Assembly: GCA_963971575.1 (NCBI GenBank)
Contig: OZ020618.1
Location: forward strand, 50,048,509-50,112,508
Direction: 5' to 3'
From: Liopterus haemorrhoidalis
Taxonomy: Eukaryota; Arthropoda; Insecta; Coleoptera; Dytiscidae
DNA length: 64,000 nt
Positions within the stretch are counted from its first letter, which is position 1. Each line of letters begins with the position of its first letter. Shown one piece after another: positions 1-11,072 of this stretch. The notes beneath the pieces were generated by a model, which was given only the letters and a program-made list of their open reading frames with translations, ran no database searches and had not been told where the DNA came from. Both the position numbers and the translations under genes were made by a program.

Positions 1-245
1 CTAAATATGTGCAGTATTTTTTTTTTTATACAGCAAGATTCATTAAGATTTTGAAAATTGCGCCTATGGCTTTCACTGGTTGTTATAAGTTATAAGCTCC
101 GGCCCTCTGATTTCGTGTACATAGAATTAAATTATAGTTTCAATAATTACCACTGGTTATTAAATTTACTCTTTTAAAAAATAAATGCAACATTTGCCAA
201 AATATAAGTAGAATTTTGAAAAAATAAATAAAACAAAATAAAATT

Positions 246-321
246 GTCTCCTCTCGCCGGGAGCGAACTCTATTATGTTGGGTAAGAAGCGAGCACCATA
301 ACCATTACACCAGGATATGCC
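246..321 (-). other. tRNA-like cassette in F1 copy 1
   Basis: Read on the minus strand, an A-box-like TGGTGTAATGG (302-312) is followed by a B-box-like GAGTTCGCTCCC (259-270). Between them a possible anticodon loop reads TTCTTAC, which would give CTT. The arms are too degenerate for a working tRNA. The flanking F1 sequence aligns with other copies, but this block does not. On its 3' side the DNA becomes T-rich on the minus strand, as would suit Pol III termination. The anticodon call is only by eye. Confidence 0.5.
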
Positions 322-676
322 TTCTTGTCTAGCGTGTTACATAACTATAACTTTTATACATTTTCAACCAAAAAACACAAAAAATGCGTTATTTTCCGAA
401 AACATAATCTGATCAAAAATTTCTGTTCTACTATTCTGGTTCACACCAATGTACAATACTTAAATTTTTTTCAGATTTTTGGTTTAAACGATCTGCGTAC
501 TAAGGGCATTTCAAAATAAAAATATTTTTTTTGATGAGCACATATTTGTTTATATTTTTAGGGGGATATGTTTTTTAGATGTTTTAGTATTTTTCCTATA
601 TGCGGGTCAAAAAGTTGTATAAGCATTCCAAATTTCAACTCTCTAGGTTTAGCCGTTTGGCTACAATTTTTACCGA

Positions 677-729
<53 letters not shown>

Positions 730-762
730 TAGAAAGACAGACAGACAGACAGACAGACAGAC
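677..762. repeat. (CAGA)n tetranucleotide array
   Basis: Almost pure CAGA repeat inside F1 copy 1. It occupies the same site in all F1 copies but differs in length between them, so it is an inherited part of the element that changes by slippage. Confidence 0.95.
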
Positions 763-809
763 GACAAAATGACGGTATAAGGGTTTTTTGGTCATACCTA
801 CAAAACCCT

Positions 810-1712
810 AAAAACTAATCAGGATTCGCCATTCTGCCTAAATCACCTATTAAAATTAAAAGCGGTGGAAATTTTATATTTTCGCAGTCCTGTATTATCT
901 GTAAATTTTGACTATTTTATTTAAAATTCTATTAAATTCTCTACATATTACAATTTTCAAACACGTTTCTATACAGGCAAATACTTGCTGTTAGCTAGTT
1001 GAACTTTTTCCTCAGACCAAGCATAGTGTACAGCCATCTTGTTTCGCGTTTGTTTTTAATAAATTCTGATCTCCATCTAGTGAGGTGAAAATAAAGAAGC
1101 AATGTGTGTTATCGCTGATATCGTGGATGTGATGAAATTTTGTTTGAAAACTTGCGACTATCGGAAAAGTCATTTTCTATGTCATTCGATGGTTCTCAAT
1201 CATAATCTACTTCTGGGTATTACATTAATCTTCTTTCGTGTTTCACAAAGTTGAAAAACTGCCGAGTGTAATTAGTTTTATTGTATAAGTGAATTACTGA
1301 AGACTTTTACAAAACAAATTAGATCATTGGTGAATTATTAACATTGTTAGACGACACAGAATTTACAACGTTCGTTTCAACATAAAATAAATAAACAGAA
1401 TGATGAAAATTAATATCATATCTAGGTTATATTTTAAGGTTTCGTAGTTATAAGCAAAAAAATAAGTATCAGGACCTAGAGTTAAAATTCAACATGTATG
1501 CAGGATGCCTGTTTTTCGAGCTTAGCTATTGGGATCTCATGAACCATGAGAGATACGAAGTCAGTTAAATTGTGGCAAAGGTGCCACATTAGTTGATGTA
1601 ATTCGTTTTCCGGGAAAATGCACAGGTCACATGATCCGAGAAAAAAATGATTTATATATAAAAAAATTTAATAAAATTTTATAGTTATAAATAATTTTAT
1701 AAATATCTAGAG
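810..1712. other. Unassigned AT-rich sequence
   Basis: No open frame longer than about 60 codons, no transposase-like translation and no inverted termini were recognised here. Confidence 0.5.
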
Positions 1713-1800
1713 CAGCGTTTCTCAACCGGAGGGCCGCGGCCCCCTGGGGGACCGTGAAAGCTTCGTCGGGGGGCCGCGAAGTCATATAAAATCGAAGCAT
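1713..1800 (+). mobile_element. hAT-type terminus
   Basis: CAGCGTTTCTCAACC followed by a G/C-rich stretch (about 1727-1780) is the classic end of many animal hAT elements (CAGTGTTTCTCAACC type). Inverted partners occur at 2479-2503 and 3872-3935, but the 8 bases outside each end do not match, so I cannot say which ends belong together. Confidence 0.55.
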
Positions 1801-1959
1801 GAAATTATAATAGAAAAACGCTCAATTTTGCAAGATATATTCATTAATATATGACATTTATATTAATTAAAATATACCTTTTAAACTTAAATAAAATAAA
1901 TTATACTTATATTGACAACTAATTAAAACAGTTCGCGTTGGAGGTACTTCAAGTACTTT

Positions 1960-2012
1960 TAAGTAGGTAGGACTTGAACCTACAAAAATTTTTGTTATGC
2001 TCCGAGCTACTG
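1960..2012 (-). other. tRNA-like fragment with an intact T arm
   Basis: On the minus strand GTAGG-TTCAAGT-CCTAC (1967-1983) forms a perfect 5-bp T stem and 7-base loop. It is preceded by TAGCTCGGAGCA, an approximate A box. Only about 10 bases separate the two, so the anticodon arm is missing. Probably a relic of a tRNA or tRNA-derived SINE. Confidence 0.35.
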
Positions 2013-2382
2013 TTAGCTTAAGAGTAAGGATGCGAAAGAGTTCAAAATGGAAAGCAATTTGGAACAATGGAACACTTGTAAATAAAAATACTGGCAAGCC
2101 ATTATAGGTAATCGTAAGAGATATTAAAAACATGTTTATGTAAAGGTAGTTTTTTCAAAAGTTTTATCCAATTATACCCAACACGTTCCTTTATAAAAAA
2201 TCGAAGTTGTCCTTGATATCCTGTACTTCCGGTTTATTCCGAAAATTTAAATACTACCATCCAATTATTTGGGTAAACTCTGGTCACCAAATTTTTTTCC
2301 CAATTGATCACACATCGTCTTTTCGAGAAAAATCGTGTTTCCTCTATCTTGATACACCTTGAGATCCCTCCCTCGCCCCCCC

Positions 2383-2414
2383 TCTCTCTCTCTCTGTCTC
2401 TCTCTCTCTCTGTG

Positions 2415-2469
<55 letters not shown>

Positions 2470-2475
2470 ATATAT
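2383..2475. repeat. (CT)n followed by (TA)n microsatellite
   Basis: A pyrimidine CT array passes directly into a TA array. The open frames here on both strands are low-complexity artefacts. Confidence 0.95.
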
Positions 2476-2478
2476 CTA

Positions 2479-2503
2479 CAGGACCGGCGGTTGGGAAACA
2501 TTG
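2479..2503 (-). mobile_element. hAT-type terminus, inverted
   Basis: Read on minus, CAATGTTTCCCAACCGCCGG resembles the end at 1713 (CAGCGTTTCTCAACCG). It could be the other end of a ~790-bp element starting at 1713, but no matching 8-bp duplication is visible. Confidence 0.4.
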
Positions 2504-2802
2504 CTCCAGGTAACTATCTGACAGATAAGGTTATATGATACTTTCTGTGCTGAATAAATGTCATCCCGTCTTTCAATACAAATGTATCTATCGGATAGTT
2601 ATCTAACGGATAATGAGACTGATGTATTGAATTCACTGCTTGGTAATGACATATATTCAGAAGATAAAGTTCCAGATAACATTATCTGTCGGATAGTTAC
2701 CTAGTGGTTTAAATGAAGGTGGAAAGACCGGGCCTTAAGGTCATAATGTCCGGAGGGGGACACCTGAGCCCTCCAAATGAATCCGTAAATAAAAAAATTA
2801 AC

Positions 2803-2961
2803 TTGTATAAAATTCTCAAGAGATAACTCCATTATACTTCCAATAGTAATTTTCATTCCTTTCTGAGATCTCAGAATTATCATGGATAGCCCAAAAGTCA
2901 TCATATTATCACCTGTGTCCTCCCATTTTACCATATTGGCCGTGTCTCCAACGCTATAGCT
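2803..2961 (-). CDS. Probable insect odorant receptor (7tm_6), penultimate exon
   Basis: A 53-codon open stretch on the minus strand runs from SYSVGDTAN to ELSLENFIQ. It is bounded by AG (2963-2962, preceded by AAAATTTC) and GT (2802-2801, GTTAAT), both in phase 0. The central ILRSQKGMKITIG followed by ELSLENFIQ resembles the C-terminal region of insect odorant receptors (W..., RSQKP..I.AG, then LSLETF.Q). Many of those genes have a conserved phase-0 intron exactly after this point, with a short last exon encoding a VLKxSYSYFxLL-like end. I found neither that last exon nor upstream receptor exons, so this may be a pseudogene remnant or part of a gene with long introns. Odd point: Gly replaces the usual Pro in the RSQKP motif. 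Family call is from memory of the motif pattern. Confidence 0.5.
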
Positions 2962-3089
2962 CTGAAATTTTAATAAATACTCAATCAAAATGCATAACTA
3001 TTTATTTAAAGATACAAAGTAACAAAATATAAACTATTTTAGATCATGTAGTACAAAGTAACTTCCAAATTTAACGTTATACTTCATCT

Positions 3090-3150
3090 TCAATAATAAA
3101 AAAATAGTGTATTGGGCCCAGTAGTTCAATTTCAACCACCTGTATACTAT
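3090..3150 (-). mobile_element. Fragment resembling sequence next to the mariner at 44.2 kb
   Basis: On minus, TATACAGGTGGTTGAA followed by TTTTTTTATTATTGAAGAT is also found at 44193-44248 just before a mariner pseudogene. The shared block suggests a terminal fragment of a DNA transposon. Confidence 0.35.
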
Positions 3151-3871
3151 TGATAAAATATTAATATATGTGTTTATTCTCATAAAGAATTATTTTAAGC
3201 AATTCTGTTCCTTATTTATTAATTGTTAATGACTATATTCCTTAATGAGCTTTATCAGTATTAGCCATCTTGATATGTAGTGATACGTGATTTTTGCAAG
3301 TGGCGTCTTCATTTTTTTCTGACGTTTTTAGTTATTTTTAAGTGATAAAAGTGCATAAAATACTTGAAATAGTGTGTTATAGTGTAGACTTTTGTGTTTG
3401 GACTCAATGCAGACCAAAATTGGAGCGACTGGAAAGGTATTTGTAGAAATTTTTGTTAATTTTATAATGTAAGTCATTGTTATGTAGAATGTGCTTCTAT
3501 AGACAATATAGAAACACATACATGCATACACTATCGGCTATAACTAGATAAACAAAACTATTTTTTAAATCATTTTCATAAATCCCGATTATTGACTAAA
3601 TGAATATTGAATTATATTGGTACAGCAACAACAATTTATAAGTTAGAACCTGCTCTTAAAAATATTTGTTGTACTGGTACAATAAATAAAATAATTAACT
3701 TTCTGCTGCAGCAGACCATCTGCATATTTCTTTTGTAAGACTTAAAAATAATACAATTTTTTGTGGTTAAATTTTTTCCTTTGCCCTAGCTCCCGTTCTT
3801 GTCCCGGTTTAGAGTTTCATAATTATAGTAAGCCTATATATATGCACACACACATATACATATATATAGGG

Positions 3872-3935
3872 GGGCCGCAGACAATATTTAAGTTATTTTG
3901 GAGGGTCCCATGCCAGAAAAGGTTGAGAAACACTG
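3872..3935 (-). mobile_element. hAT-type terminus, inverted
   Basis: Read on minus, CAGTGTTTCTCAACC starts at 3935 and is followed by TTTTCTGGCATGGGACCCTCC-like sequence and a GGCCCC block, the consensus hAT end. It could pair with 1713, giving a ~2.2-kb element that would enclose the receptor-like exon, but flanking octamers (ATCTAGAG and CTGTATAC) differ. Confidence 0.5.
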
Positions 3936-4573
3936 CTGTATACAATATTTTCGGACAGAAGGAGTATTTGTTTATCGGTTCCCTTTTGTTGAATCGACAT
4001 GTAAAGTCTCTTGAACTTACTATATTTTTGGTAGTGCCATCTTAGTGTTGGTAAAAGATATATTAGTAGTAATTTATATTTTATTATCCGTGTAGCGGGT
4101 GAAATAATGAGAAATATCTCCTCCCTCTCAATATTTCCAGCAATAAATTTAAAGTAATATTAAACAATACAAATAAACTTTATTATGGTTGTAAATCAAA
4201 TTTAAAATTTTATATTTTCCGCAATACATTTCATGAATTGTACCAGATTAAGATATCAGCAATTTCAAAGTAATATACTACTTTTATCCCAGATATTGTG
4301 TTTACACTAAAATAAATAGAGAAAGAAGAAAATACAATGTTTGCAAAAGAAAATTGATTTATACTGAAAGAAATAAAAAAATCTTATGAAAAACGGTAAC
4401 GGAGTTAATTCGCTTTTCCGTACGTTAGCTTTTGGGTATTTGACGATATACACACATCGCTTGCGTTTGTGCCAATCTATACAAAAACTACATTTCTTAT
4501 TGTTGATCAAGTTTCAAACCGATGTGCAGTGCTAATTTTCACATATTTCAATGTTTTGTAGGTATCTAAATAT
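3936..4573. other. Unassigned AT-rich sequence
   Basis: No recognisable coding or repeat family in this stretch. Confidence 0.5.
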
Positions 4574-5350
4574 CAGGTCGTCAAGGATGAAATTTGTAAT
4601 AATATTGACAACTTTAACAGCTTATTATTTAACATTGGCTTAATATTTTATTTATTTTTATTGATTGTTTAATTTATTGTTTTTAATATGTAGTGTAGTC
4701 ATTTAAATGGGCTGCGTTAGGCACAAATAGCCTTCGTTGCTGTGCGCCAAAAATTTTAACTAACTAAGCTTAATACTGTACCCGTTTGTTTTTTTTTTTT
4801 TTTTTTGGAAAGTTACACAACTCGCATGTTTAAAGAAATCGTTGTACGCTATAAAAAATATCAAAAACTTTTTATAAAAATTAATTTTGTTGAAAATGGA
4901 AAGGTCCGAAATTCGCACTATTATGAAGCATGAGTTCTTACGTGGAACTACGGCATCGCAGACCGCGCGAAACAATAATAGTGTAGTTGGCTCTAGTGTT
5001 ACTAAGCAGCAGACAATATCAAATTGGTTCGTCAAATTTCGTACAGGTAACTTAAAAAAAAAACCTGGTTCATCGATCACCGCAGAAATATACTGCAACC
5101 AATTGGACGAAATGATGCAAAAACTTAAAGAAAATCAGCCTAGATTGGTTAACAGGTTGACTCCTATCTTATTGCATGATAACGCTAGATCACACATTGC
5201 ACAAATAACTGTGGCAAAACTACAGGAATTGCAGTTGGAACTTCTTCATCATCCTCCATACTCACCAGACCTAGCCCCCACTGACTACCACTTCTCCTGC
5301 AATTTGGACAACTTTTTAATACGAAAACAGTTGAATTCCAACAATGCTGT
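4574..5350 (+). pseudogene. Internally deleted mariner (family M), copy A
   Basis: The left terminal repeat GGTCGTCAAGGATGAAATT is at 4576-4594, and its inverted counterpart ends copy B at 14401. The reading frame from about 4896 starts MERSEIRTIM and continues through a helix-turn-helix-like N-terminus to ISNWFVKFRTGNL. It then jumps in frame to KKPGSSITAEI, skipping about 150 residues including the first catalytic Asp. The second and third acidic motifs remain (HDNARSH and YSPDLAPTDYH, DD34D spacing). The 3' end is lost after AATGCTGTAA. The leader carries a separate insertion (4650-4783). Copies B and C have the same deletion point. Confidence 0.8.
4650..4783 (+). mobile_element. Insertion in mariner copy A resembling a LINE/SINE 3' region
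   Basis: Copy C reads straight through from TTAATATTTTA to GGAAAGTTACAC, so about 140 bases here are an insertion. It contains AATAGCCTTCGTTGCTGTGC, CGCC and TAACTAA in order. A related block lies inverted at 61421-61500. I read it as the 3' tail of a non-LTR retroelement; no protein supports this. Confidence 0.4.
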
Positions 5351-6724
5351 AACATATTTATAATCTTGTAACAGATTTATTAATAATTGAAAATTTTATT
5401 ACATGAAAAAAACTATGATTGAACAAAACTAAAAATTAAACAATTTAACATGAAACAGTTGGTGTAAACTACGTCCTTAAATCTAACAAATCACAATAAA
5501 AAACTGTATAATGCTCACAAAACAATAACTATTCAAATACACTTCTTGACAATCTGTCCAGAAACACGTCTCAACTTGTACTGACTAACCCTTGAAGGTC
5601 AGCCGTTAGGGGTTTTATGACTAAGCCGCTACAATCAGACTTTTCAAATTATTACATTCAAAAAAAGTTTTAAGTAAAAAGTATGAGTGAAAAAGAGACG
5701 ATAGCTTTGTAAAACAAGAATTTATCGATTTTATTAGAATAAAAAAGTTGCTTAAAAAAATTTAAAACAAAAGTAAAATGTAACATATTAACAAAAATAA
5801 GGAGTGCTTATAAAATGCTGGTAAAGTACTTCGTATAGGAGGAGTGCGAAATACAAATGTGAAGTACATTATTAATACTGGCGTTGCACAAACTTTTGAT
5901 GCCAGCAATTTACCAACAGAAAAAGCAGTTTGCTGGCATTCGGCCGATGGTTGAATGTTTGCTGCGCACGTTTGAAATTGTACAAAATTATTGTACGATG
6001 ATATCATTGCGTTAACTCATATTTATAATTTTACACTTCCTCAAACAATAGACTGACTGCATAAAATTTATTTATCAGTGCATCTTTTATGTTCTGAATA
6101 GTCAATTTAATGATGCAAGAATAAAATTGCTATGTTTACTTATATAGCCGTATATCAAAATTTTCCTAGCACCCTACGTAGGTGTTATAGGTCAAAATTA
6201 TTTAGTTTTTATAAAGAAAATGTGTGCCAAATGGAATTCTAATATCATCAAGTGCAGTATCAACGTAAAACATGGTACGTAGGCACTAAACTAAATAGAA
6301 TTACTGGAATTTTTTATTATATTATTATCTAAAATGTTTCACAAATTGTTTCTTTTACACAGTAGAAACCAGATAACTGTTTTAACAATAGTAATGCAAT
6401 CCAGTTCATGAATTCTCATAGGATATTTAGTACAGTGCAGATCATGATCACGGTATAAATAACAGTGCTAACCTCTCGCATTCTACTCCTAACGAATCAT
6501 TCAGGCATATCAACAGTCTGGGTACTTGTGAATGAAATCTAATACAATACATGCACGAGAGAATATCGAAAATACGGTGTTATCAGGTTATCGAGCCTGT
6601 GCATACATGCGAATATCTCCACAATGCAACTTCATCGCCAGATTTCACACGTACCTGATCTGCTTATTGTAATCTACGTATTTTTTGTAATACTTCATTT
6701 TGTTTTAGTTCACTCAAACCACAT
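5351..6724. other. Unassigned sequence
   Basis: No coding sequence recognised. Bases 6200-6245 (ATGTGTGCCAAATGG... ATCATCAAGT) resemble 55488-55530, which lies inside the inverted-repeat element at 55.1 kb, so a diverged relative of that element may be present. Confidence 0.4.
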
Positions 6725-8350
6725 GTAGATTTTTAGAAATCAATACAAGTTTAAAATTCTAATACTCTAATACTTTTAATATCTTTATTAATGACATATC
6801 TCTATGTTTCCTTAACTCTAGATTTATCATGTATGCTGACGATTTGAAAATTTTTAGAAAAGTATAAAATTTTAATGACTAAAAATATCCAGTAAGATAT
6901 TGATCGATTTGTTGAATATTCAAGAATGAATAAATTGAAATTAAATATAAATAAATGTCATAAGATATCTTTTACTAGGAACAGAAACGTGCTGAATTAT
7001 GAGTATGTAATTAGTGGCAGTCCATTATCTAATGTTAGCCAAATTAGGGATCTCGGGGTTATATTTTATTCTAAATTGATATTTGATGTTCATATCAATA
7101 CAATAATACAAAAATCATAATGTTAAGGTTTTTATTAAGAGTTAGTAAATCTTTTGTGAAATGCAAGACTATACTATCATTATATTTCACTATAGTGAGA
7201 ATCCATCTTGATTTTTCTACGATTTGTTAGTGTCCTAATTATATTACCTATATAAAACGTATTGAGAATATTCAGGATAGATTTGTTAAATATTACAATC
7301 GGAAATTTCCTACTTCAAATATTAATATGATGTCACATGAGAAAAGACGATTATTTCTAGATTTGTCATTACTGTTTAAAATTGTTAATAATTGATTTCC
7401 CAGAAATCTTAAACATTCTAATGTTTCACGTACCATCTTATAATACTAGAACTAATGATCTCTTTTCCTTAACACGTAATCGCACTTATTCGGCGTATAA
7501 TTCACCTATTAACAGATTATGCTTAATTTTCAATAAATATTCCGCATTAGAGTCTTTTCCAGATATTTTTGATTCAAACATTCTTACTTTTAAAAGGGTC
7601 ATAAAAAATTATCTTTAATACTATTATTTATAGTAAATTTTGTATCAAATTGTATTTTACGTAATTTAATTGTTATTATTATTATTATTTATTATTATTT
7701 TTTTTGTCTATTCTATATTATTTTTGTTTTTGTACAAATGAATTAATATTTTACATGTACACTGTAATTTTATTTGTATATTAGTGTTGCACTATTATTG
7801 GGACACTGTCCTGTTGTGCCGCCAATTCAATAAATAATAAAAATAATAAATACTTCTGGATAAATGGCCCTTAAACGAATCCTGAAAAGAATAGTCCTTA
7901 TGGTTATAAGGTAGATGGGCCACTCCACGTACCCAGTGGAACAAAATAACGAGTAGATTATTAGAAATCAATACAAGTTTAAAATTCTAATACTCTAATA
8001 CTTCTGAATCTTTTTCAAATGGTCCTTAACCGAATCCTTAAAAGAATAGTTCTTATGGTTATAAGTTAGATGGGCCACTCCACGTACCCAACAGAACAAA
8101 ATAACGAGTAGATTATTAGAAATATATACAAGTTTAAAATTCTAATACTCTGATACTTCTGAATCTTTGTTAAATGGTTTTTAAACAAATCCTGAAAAGG
8201 AATATTCCTTATTATGGAACAAAATCACCAGTAGATTTTTAGAAATCAATAAAAGTTTAAAATTATGATACTCTGATACTTCTGAATATCTATTAAATAG
8301 TCCTGAAACGAATCCTGAAAAGGGAGGTCCTTGTAGTTATATGGTAGATG
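6725..8350. repeat. ~155-bp tandem array interrupted by a LINE
   Basis: Units begin GTAGATTNTTAGAAATCAATA at 6725, 7953, 8108 and 8231. Complete units contain TTTAAAATTCTAATACTCTAA and then GATGGGCCACTCCACGTACC. The first unit is split at 6772 by the LINE 6773-7852 and resumes at 7853. The second unit is 155 bp; the third is shortened to 123 bp. Without the LINE the array is about 550 bp and 3.8 units. Confidence 0.8.
6773..7852 (+). pseudogene. 5'-truncated non-LTR retrotransposon (jockey/CR1-like RT), degenerate
   Basis: Translations in shifting frames give LFINDISLC, FIMYADDLKIF (the reverse-transcriptase YADD box), then LKLNINKCHKISF, QIRDLGVIFYSKL, and RIENIQDRFVKYY. These are the ordered C-terminal blocks of jockey/CR1-group reverse transcriptases. 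Stops at several points and frameshifts make it inactive. It ends in an A/T-rich repeated tail (AATAAATAATAAAAATAATAAA). Both edges touch the sequence AATACTT of the tandem unit, a likely target duplication. Confidence 0.75.
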
Positions 8351-9284
8351 GTGTAAGATCCGTTAGTGTGATTCCGTGTAAAAGAAAGCTACAATAAAAT
8401 ATTAAAAATGTTCTTTTATTAATAAACGTTCCCAAAATTACCGTTTATTATCAAAACCATCTCAGTCTTTGGATGAAATTTGAAAAGGCCCCTCTCGGAA
8501 ATCTGTTACTGCTGTTTTCCCTGACACTTTCATTCAAATCAGTTTACTATGTTACGACGAAACACAATAGATTTCAGTTACAGAAAAAAAAATGCTCTCT
8601 TAATTCAAACTGTTCGAAAGAAAATCAGTTTTTTGTGTCTAAAATTTCAAAAATCCGAGATGAGGCCTTTTCGTAATTTGCGATTCAATTAGTTTTATAA
8701 TATATCTCTAAATTTGAATATAAGCACACAAAGACCTTATTTGACAGGTATATTTGTACGGTGCCAATCCGAGAAATACTGGGTAAACCAAATCGTGTTT
8801 GTATACGTAGTTTAACCGATAATTACGTCATGTCGTATGTCGTCACACACACACCCAGACACAAACATACATACAGACATACGCAGTGACATATAAACAC
8901 ACCCCACACACACACATATATATATAGAGTGGTAGAATTGATTTTTGCAGTTCATATCTGTATAAAGTGTGGATAAGGAAAATGATGAATATTAAGTGAA
9001 TTGTTCGTGTCAGCTGCTGCCACCTGGATTCAGAAGCTGGGTTAATCAACCTTCTCATTGTTTGTATAATTAGATAGGCTGGGCCCGTGCTTCAACTCGC
9101 CTACTGCCTCGGGTAACGTTTGGATTTCTGCTCGCATGGCTTTTAGATATAACTTTCAGATGCGACAATTACTCATGAAAATTAAAGCTCCACATATCAA
9201 AAACAAACAAACAAAATGCAAATTATTTTAATTTCGATACTAAAATTAGAAAACTGATAAATTAAACCAGGTGCAAAATATGAT
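8351..9284. other. Unassigned sequence with a CA microsatellite
   Basis: An imperfect CA/CACACA tract with TATA lies at 8836-8927. Nothing else recognised. Confidence 0.5.
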
Positions 9285-9345
9285 ATATAGTGTGAATTTT
9301 TACACATTTCAGGTTTTTGTAAATATTTAGTAAGCTAAGTCCGAT
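9285..9345 (-). mobile_element. F1 3'-end fragment
   Basis: AGTGTGAATTTTTACACATT, then TCAGGTTTTTGTAAATATTT and AGTAAG, is the terminal palindrome plus subterminal repeat of F1, with one mismatch in the palindrome. The body of the element is absent. Confidence 0.65.
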
Positions 9346-9349
9346 ACTG

Positions 9350-10752
9350 TTCTCGGTCTAAATGTCGGATCTGGAAAACGTGCTAAAAAGATGGCAGACA
9401 GGTGGTATAAAAGTGAGCAGCATGAAGATATGCTCCCTGGCGTACGCTGACGACATTATATTGTTGGCAAAAGGCGCAGCGGAATTAAGAGAAATGCTGC
9501 TGAGGTTTAAAAGATACTTAGAGAAGAAAAACATGCGACTTAGCCCAGAAAAATCAAAAGTAGAGTTCAGAAAAGGAAGCGGCAGAGAGAAGAAAGAACT
9601 GTGGAAATGGGGAGACCAAGAACTTGGACAGGTAAAGGAAATCAACAATTGGGGTACATATTTCAAAAAAATAACGCAAATACGTAACACATAAAGGACA
9701 GACAAAAAAAGGCAAGGAACGCGATGGGACAGATCTGGAGCATAGGAGAGAGGGAATTCAAGACGGATTTTAACAAAAAAAATGTTCCTTTATGACAGAT
9801 TGATAAAGACAATTCTACTGTACGGGTCCTGGAGGGGGAGCATGAATACGAACACAAGAGACTTACATCAAATGGACGCTACAGCTAGACAGACAGACTC
9901 CCGGCTATATAGTGCTAGCAGAAACAAAACGGCACAAAATCAGAGTCAACACCGGGGCCAGAGCAGCAAAATTCGAGCATAAAATCAGACTAAGCTGCAA
10001 CGAAATTCTGAGAGAATGCAGGAAGGAAAAGGAAAAGAACACGCATACAAGTTGGGGAACAGAGAGAAGAAAGTACTATGAAAGAAATGGATATGGCCTG
10101 GAGGAAGTAAGGAGAATGCAGGAAGAAAGCGAGGATTACCTGCAAAGGATGGTGGACAGAGACACGGAAGTACAGGACCAAGAATGACAGAACAGAATAA
10201 ACAAAACAAGATACAATGAAGACTACCAGAAGATAAAAGGCGAAACATTACCAAGATACTTGAGAGACAATAACAGACACCAGAAGACGATTGCCAGATT
10301 CAGATGCGGGAATGAGACGTCAGCAGATCAATTTTGGAGGGATGAAGAAGAGAAAAAGTGCCGGACATGTAGAGAACAACCAGAAACCATGAACCACTTA
10401 AGATGCTCTCCGGAAATAGGGGAAGAGCCAGCACGGTTGGAATAATTTTGGAGGAGGCAGGAAGCGGTATAGAATGGATGACGAGAGTCAAAAGAAGCTG
10501 AACTCGACCAAACGCAAAGAAAAACTAGACGCTCCAAAGGAAATAAAATACTGCTTAGCCATTTTTAATAGTTTATTTTCGTAGTTATAAGATTTCTTGT
10601 TAGTTATTTAGTTATTTATATTTTTGTTAATTAGGAAGTAGATTTAATTGGGATATTTAGGTCATACACATATTTAGAATGTAAACAAAATAAAATAATG
10701 TACTCCAATTCGAGGCCGAAAGGCAAGAATAAAGATATTATTGATTGATTGA
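9350..10752 (+). pseudogene. Non-LTR retrotransposon family A, copy 1 (RT to C-terminal zinc motif)
   Basis: The frame at 9362 encodes MSDLENVLKRWQTGG, then SLAYADDIILLAKG (RT catalytic box) and MRLSPEKSKVEF. Similarity continues through frameshifts to RYLRDNNRHQKTIARFRCGN and a C-terminal CRTCREQ...MNHLRC motif near 10360-10410. Related copies lie at 25.7, 33.8 and 34.6 kb. The coding strand is rich in A and G. Frameshifts before 9700 and after 9980 and several stops make it inactive. The tail ends with ATTGATTGATTGAT. The 5' part of the element is missing. I could not assign the clade securely. Confidence 0.75.
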
Positions 10753-11072
10753 TATTAAATGATAACAAATTGTAGGTATATATTAAAAATCATAAATATT
10801 GATAGAGGAGAATGTCCTTATGTGGGTCCTGCTTTTAATATGGGCCCCCAAAGAAAATCTACTAATATAGCTAACACCATCTTTCGGCAATAGCTTAAAA
10901 TACACTAATTACAGTAAATGTGTTTGATTAAATTTGATTCTTTTATTAAGATAAGTTGTTATAAGAATGGGCAAGATTTCTATTCGATCTGCTTGTGATT
11001 TATATTTGAAGCTGTTGTATTATGATCGAGTTATATTGTTATACTAGAAGTTACTGCCTCACTTAATCTAAA
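10753..11072. other. Unassigned sequence
   Basis: Contains CTTATGTGGGTCCTG...TAATATGGGCCC at 10818-10848, which has the look of a repetitive pogo-type terminus, but no inverted partner could be confirmed. Confidence 0.35.

Larger units (their letters stand above)
1..809 (-). mobile_element. F1 Helitron-like (HINE/DINE-1 type) element, copy 1, cut by the window edge
   Basis: Non-autonomous repeat lying on the minus strand. Its 5' terminus (AGGGTTTTGTAGGTATGACC, read on minus) is at 790-809. It is followed by the GTCT array (CAGA on plus, 677-762), then a core that matches the copies at 35.7, 40.7 and 58.2 kb nearly base for base, then a tRNA-like block at 246-321. The 3' palindrome lies outside the window. 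About 110 bases found in the other copies are missing near 505 (the segment that includes the ACCCTGTAGCC motif). The subterminal repeats, central GTCY array and terminal hairpin seen in the other copies fit the HINE/DINE-1 plan known from Drosophila. The class is inferred; membership of one family is seen directly. Confidence 0.8.

Noticed and set aside
662..762. Regularly spaced short repeats as a possible CRISPR array
   Set aside because: Tetranucleotide repeat with no unique spacers, in an insect transposon.
600..818. Open frames made of QTDRQTDR or VCLSVCLS repeats (also at 2265-2513, 11424-11679, 36556-36747, 59044-59229)
   Set aside because: They are translations of CAGA/GTCT, CT and TA microsatellites inside non-coding repeats.
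1713..3935. One 2.2-kb hAT carrying the receptor-like exon
   Set aside because: The end motifs match in type, but the flanking 8 bases (ATCTAGAG and CTGTATAC) differ, so the pairing is unproven.
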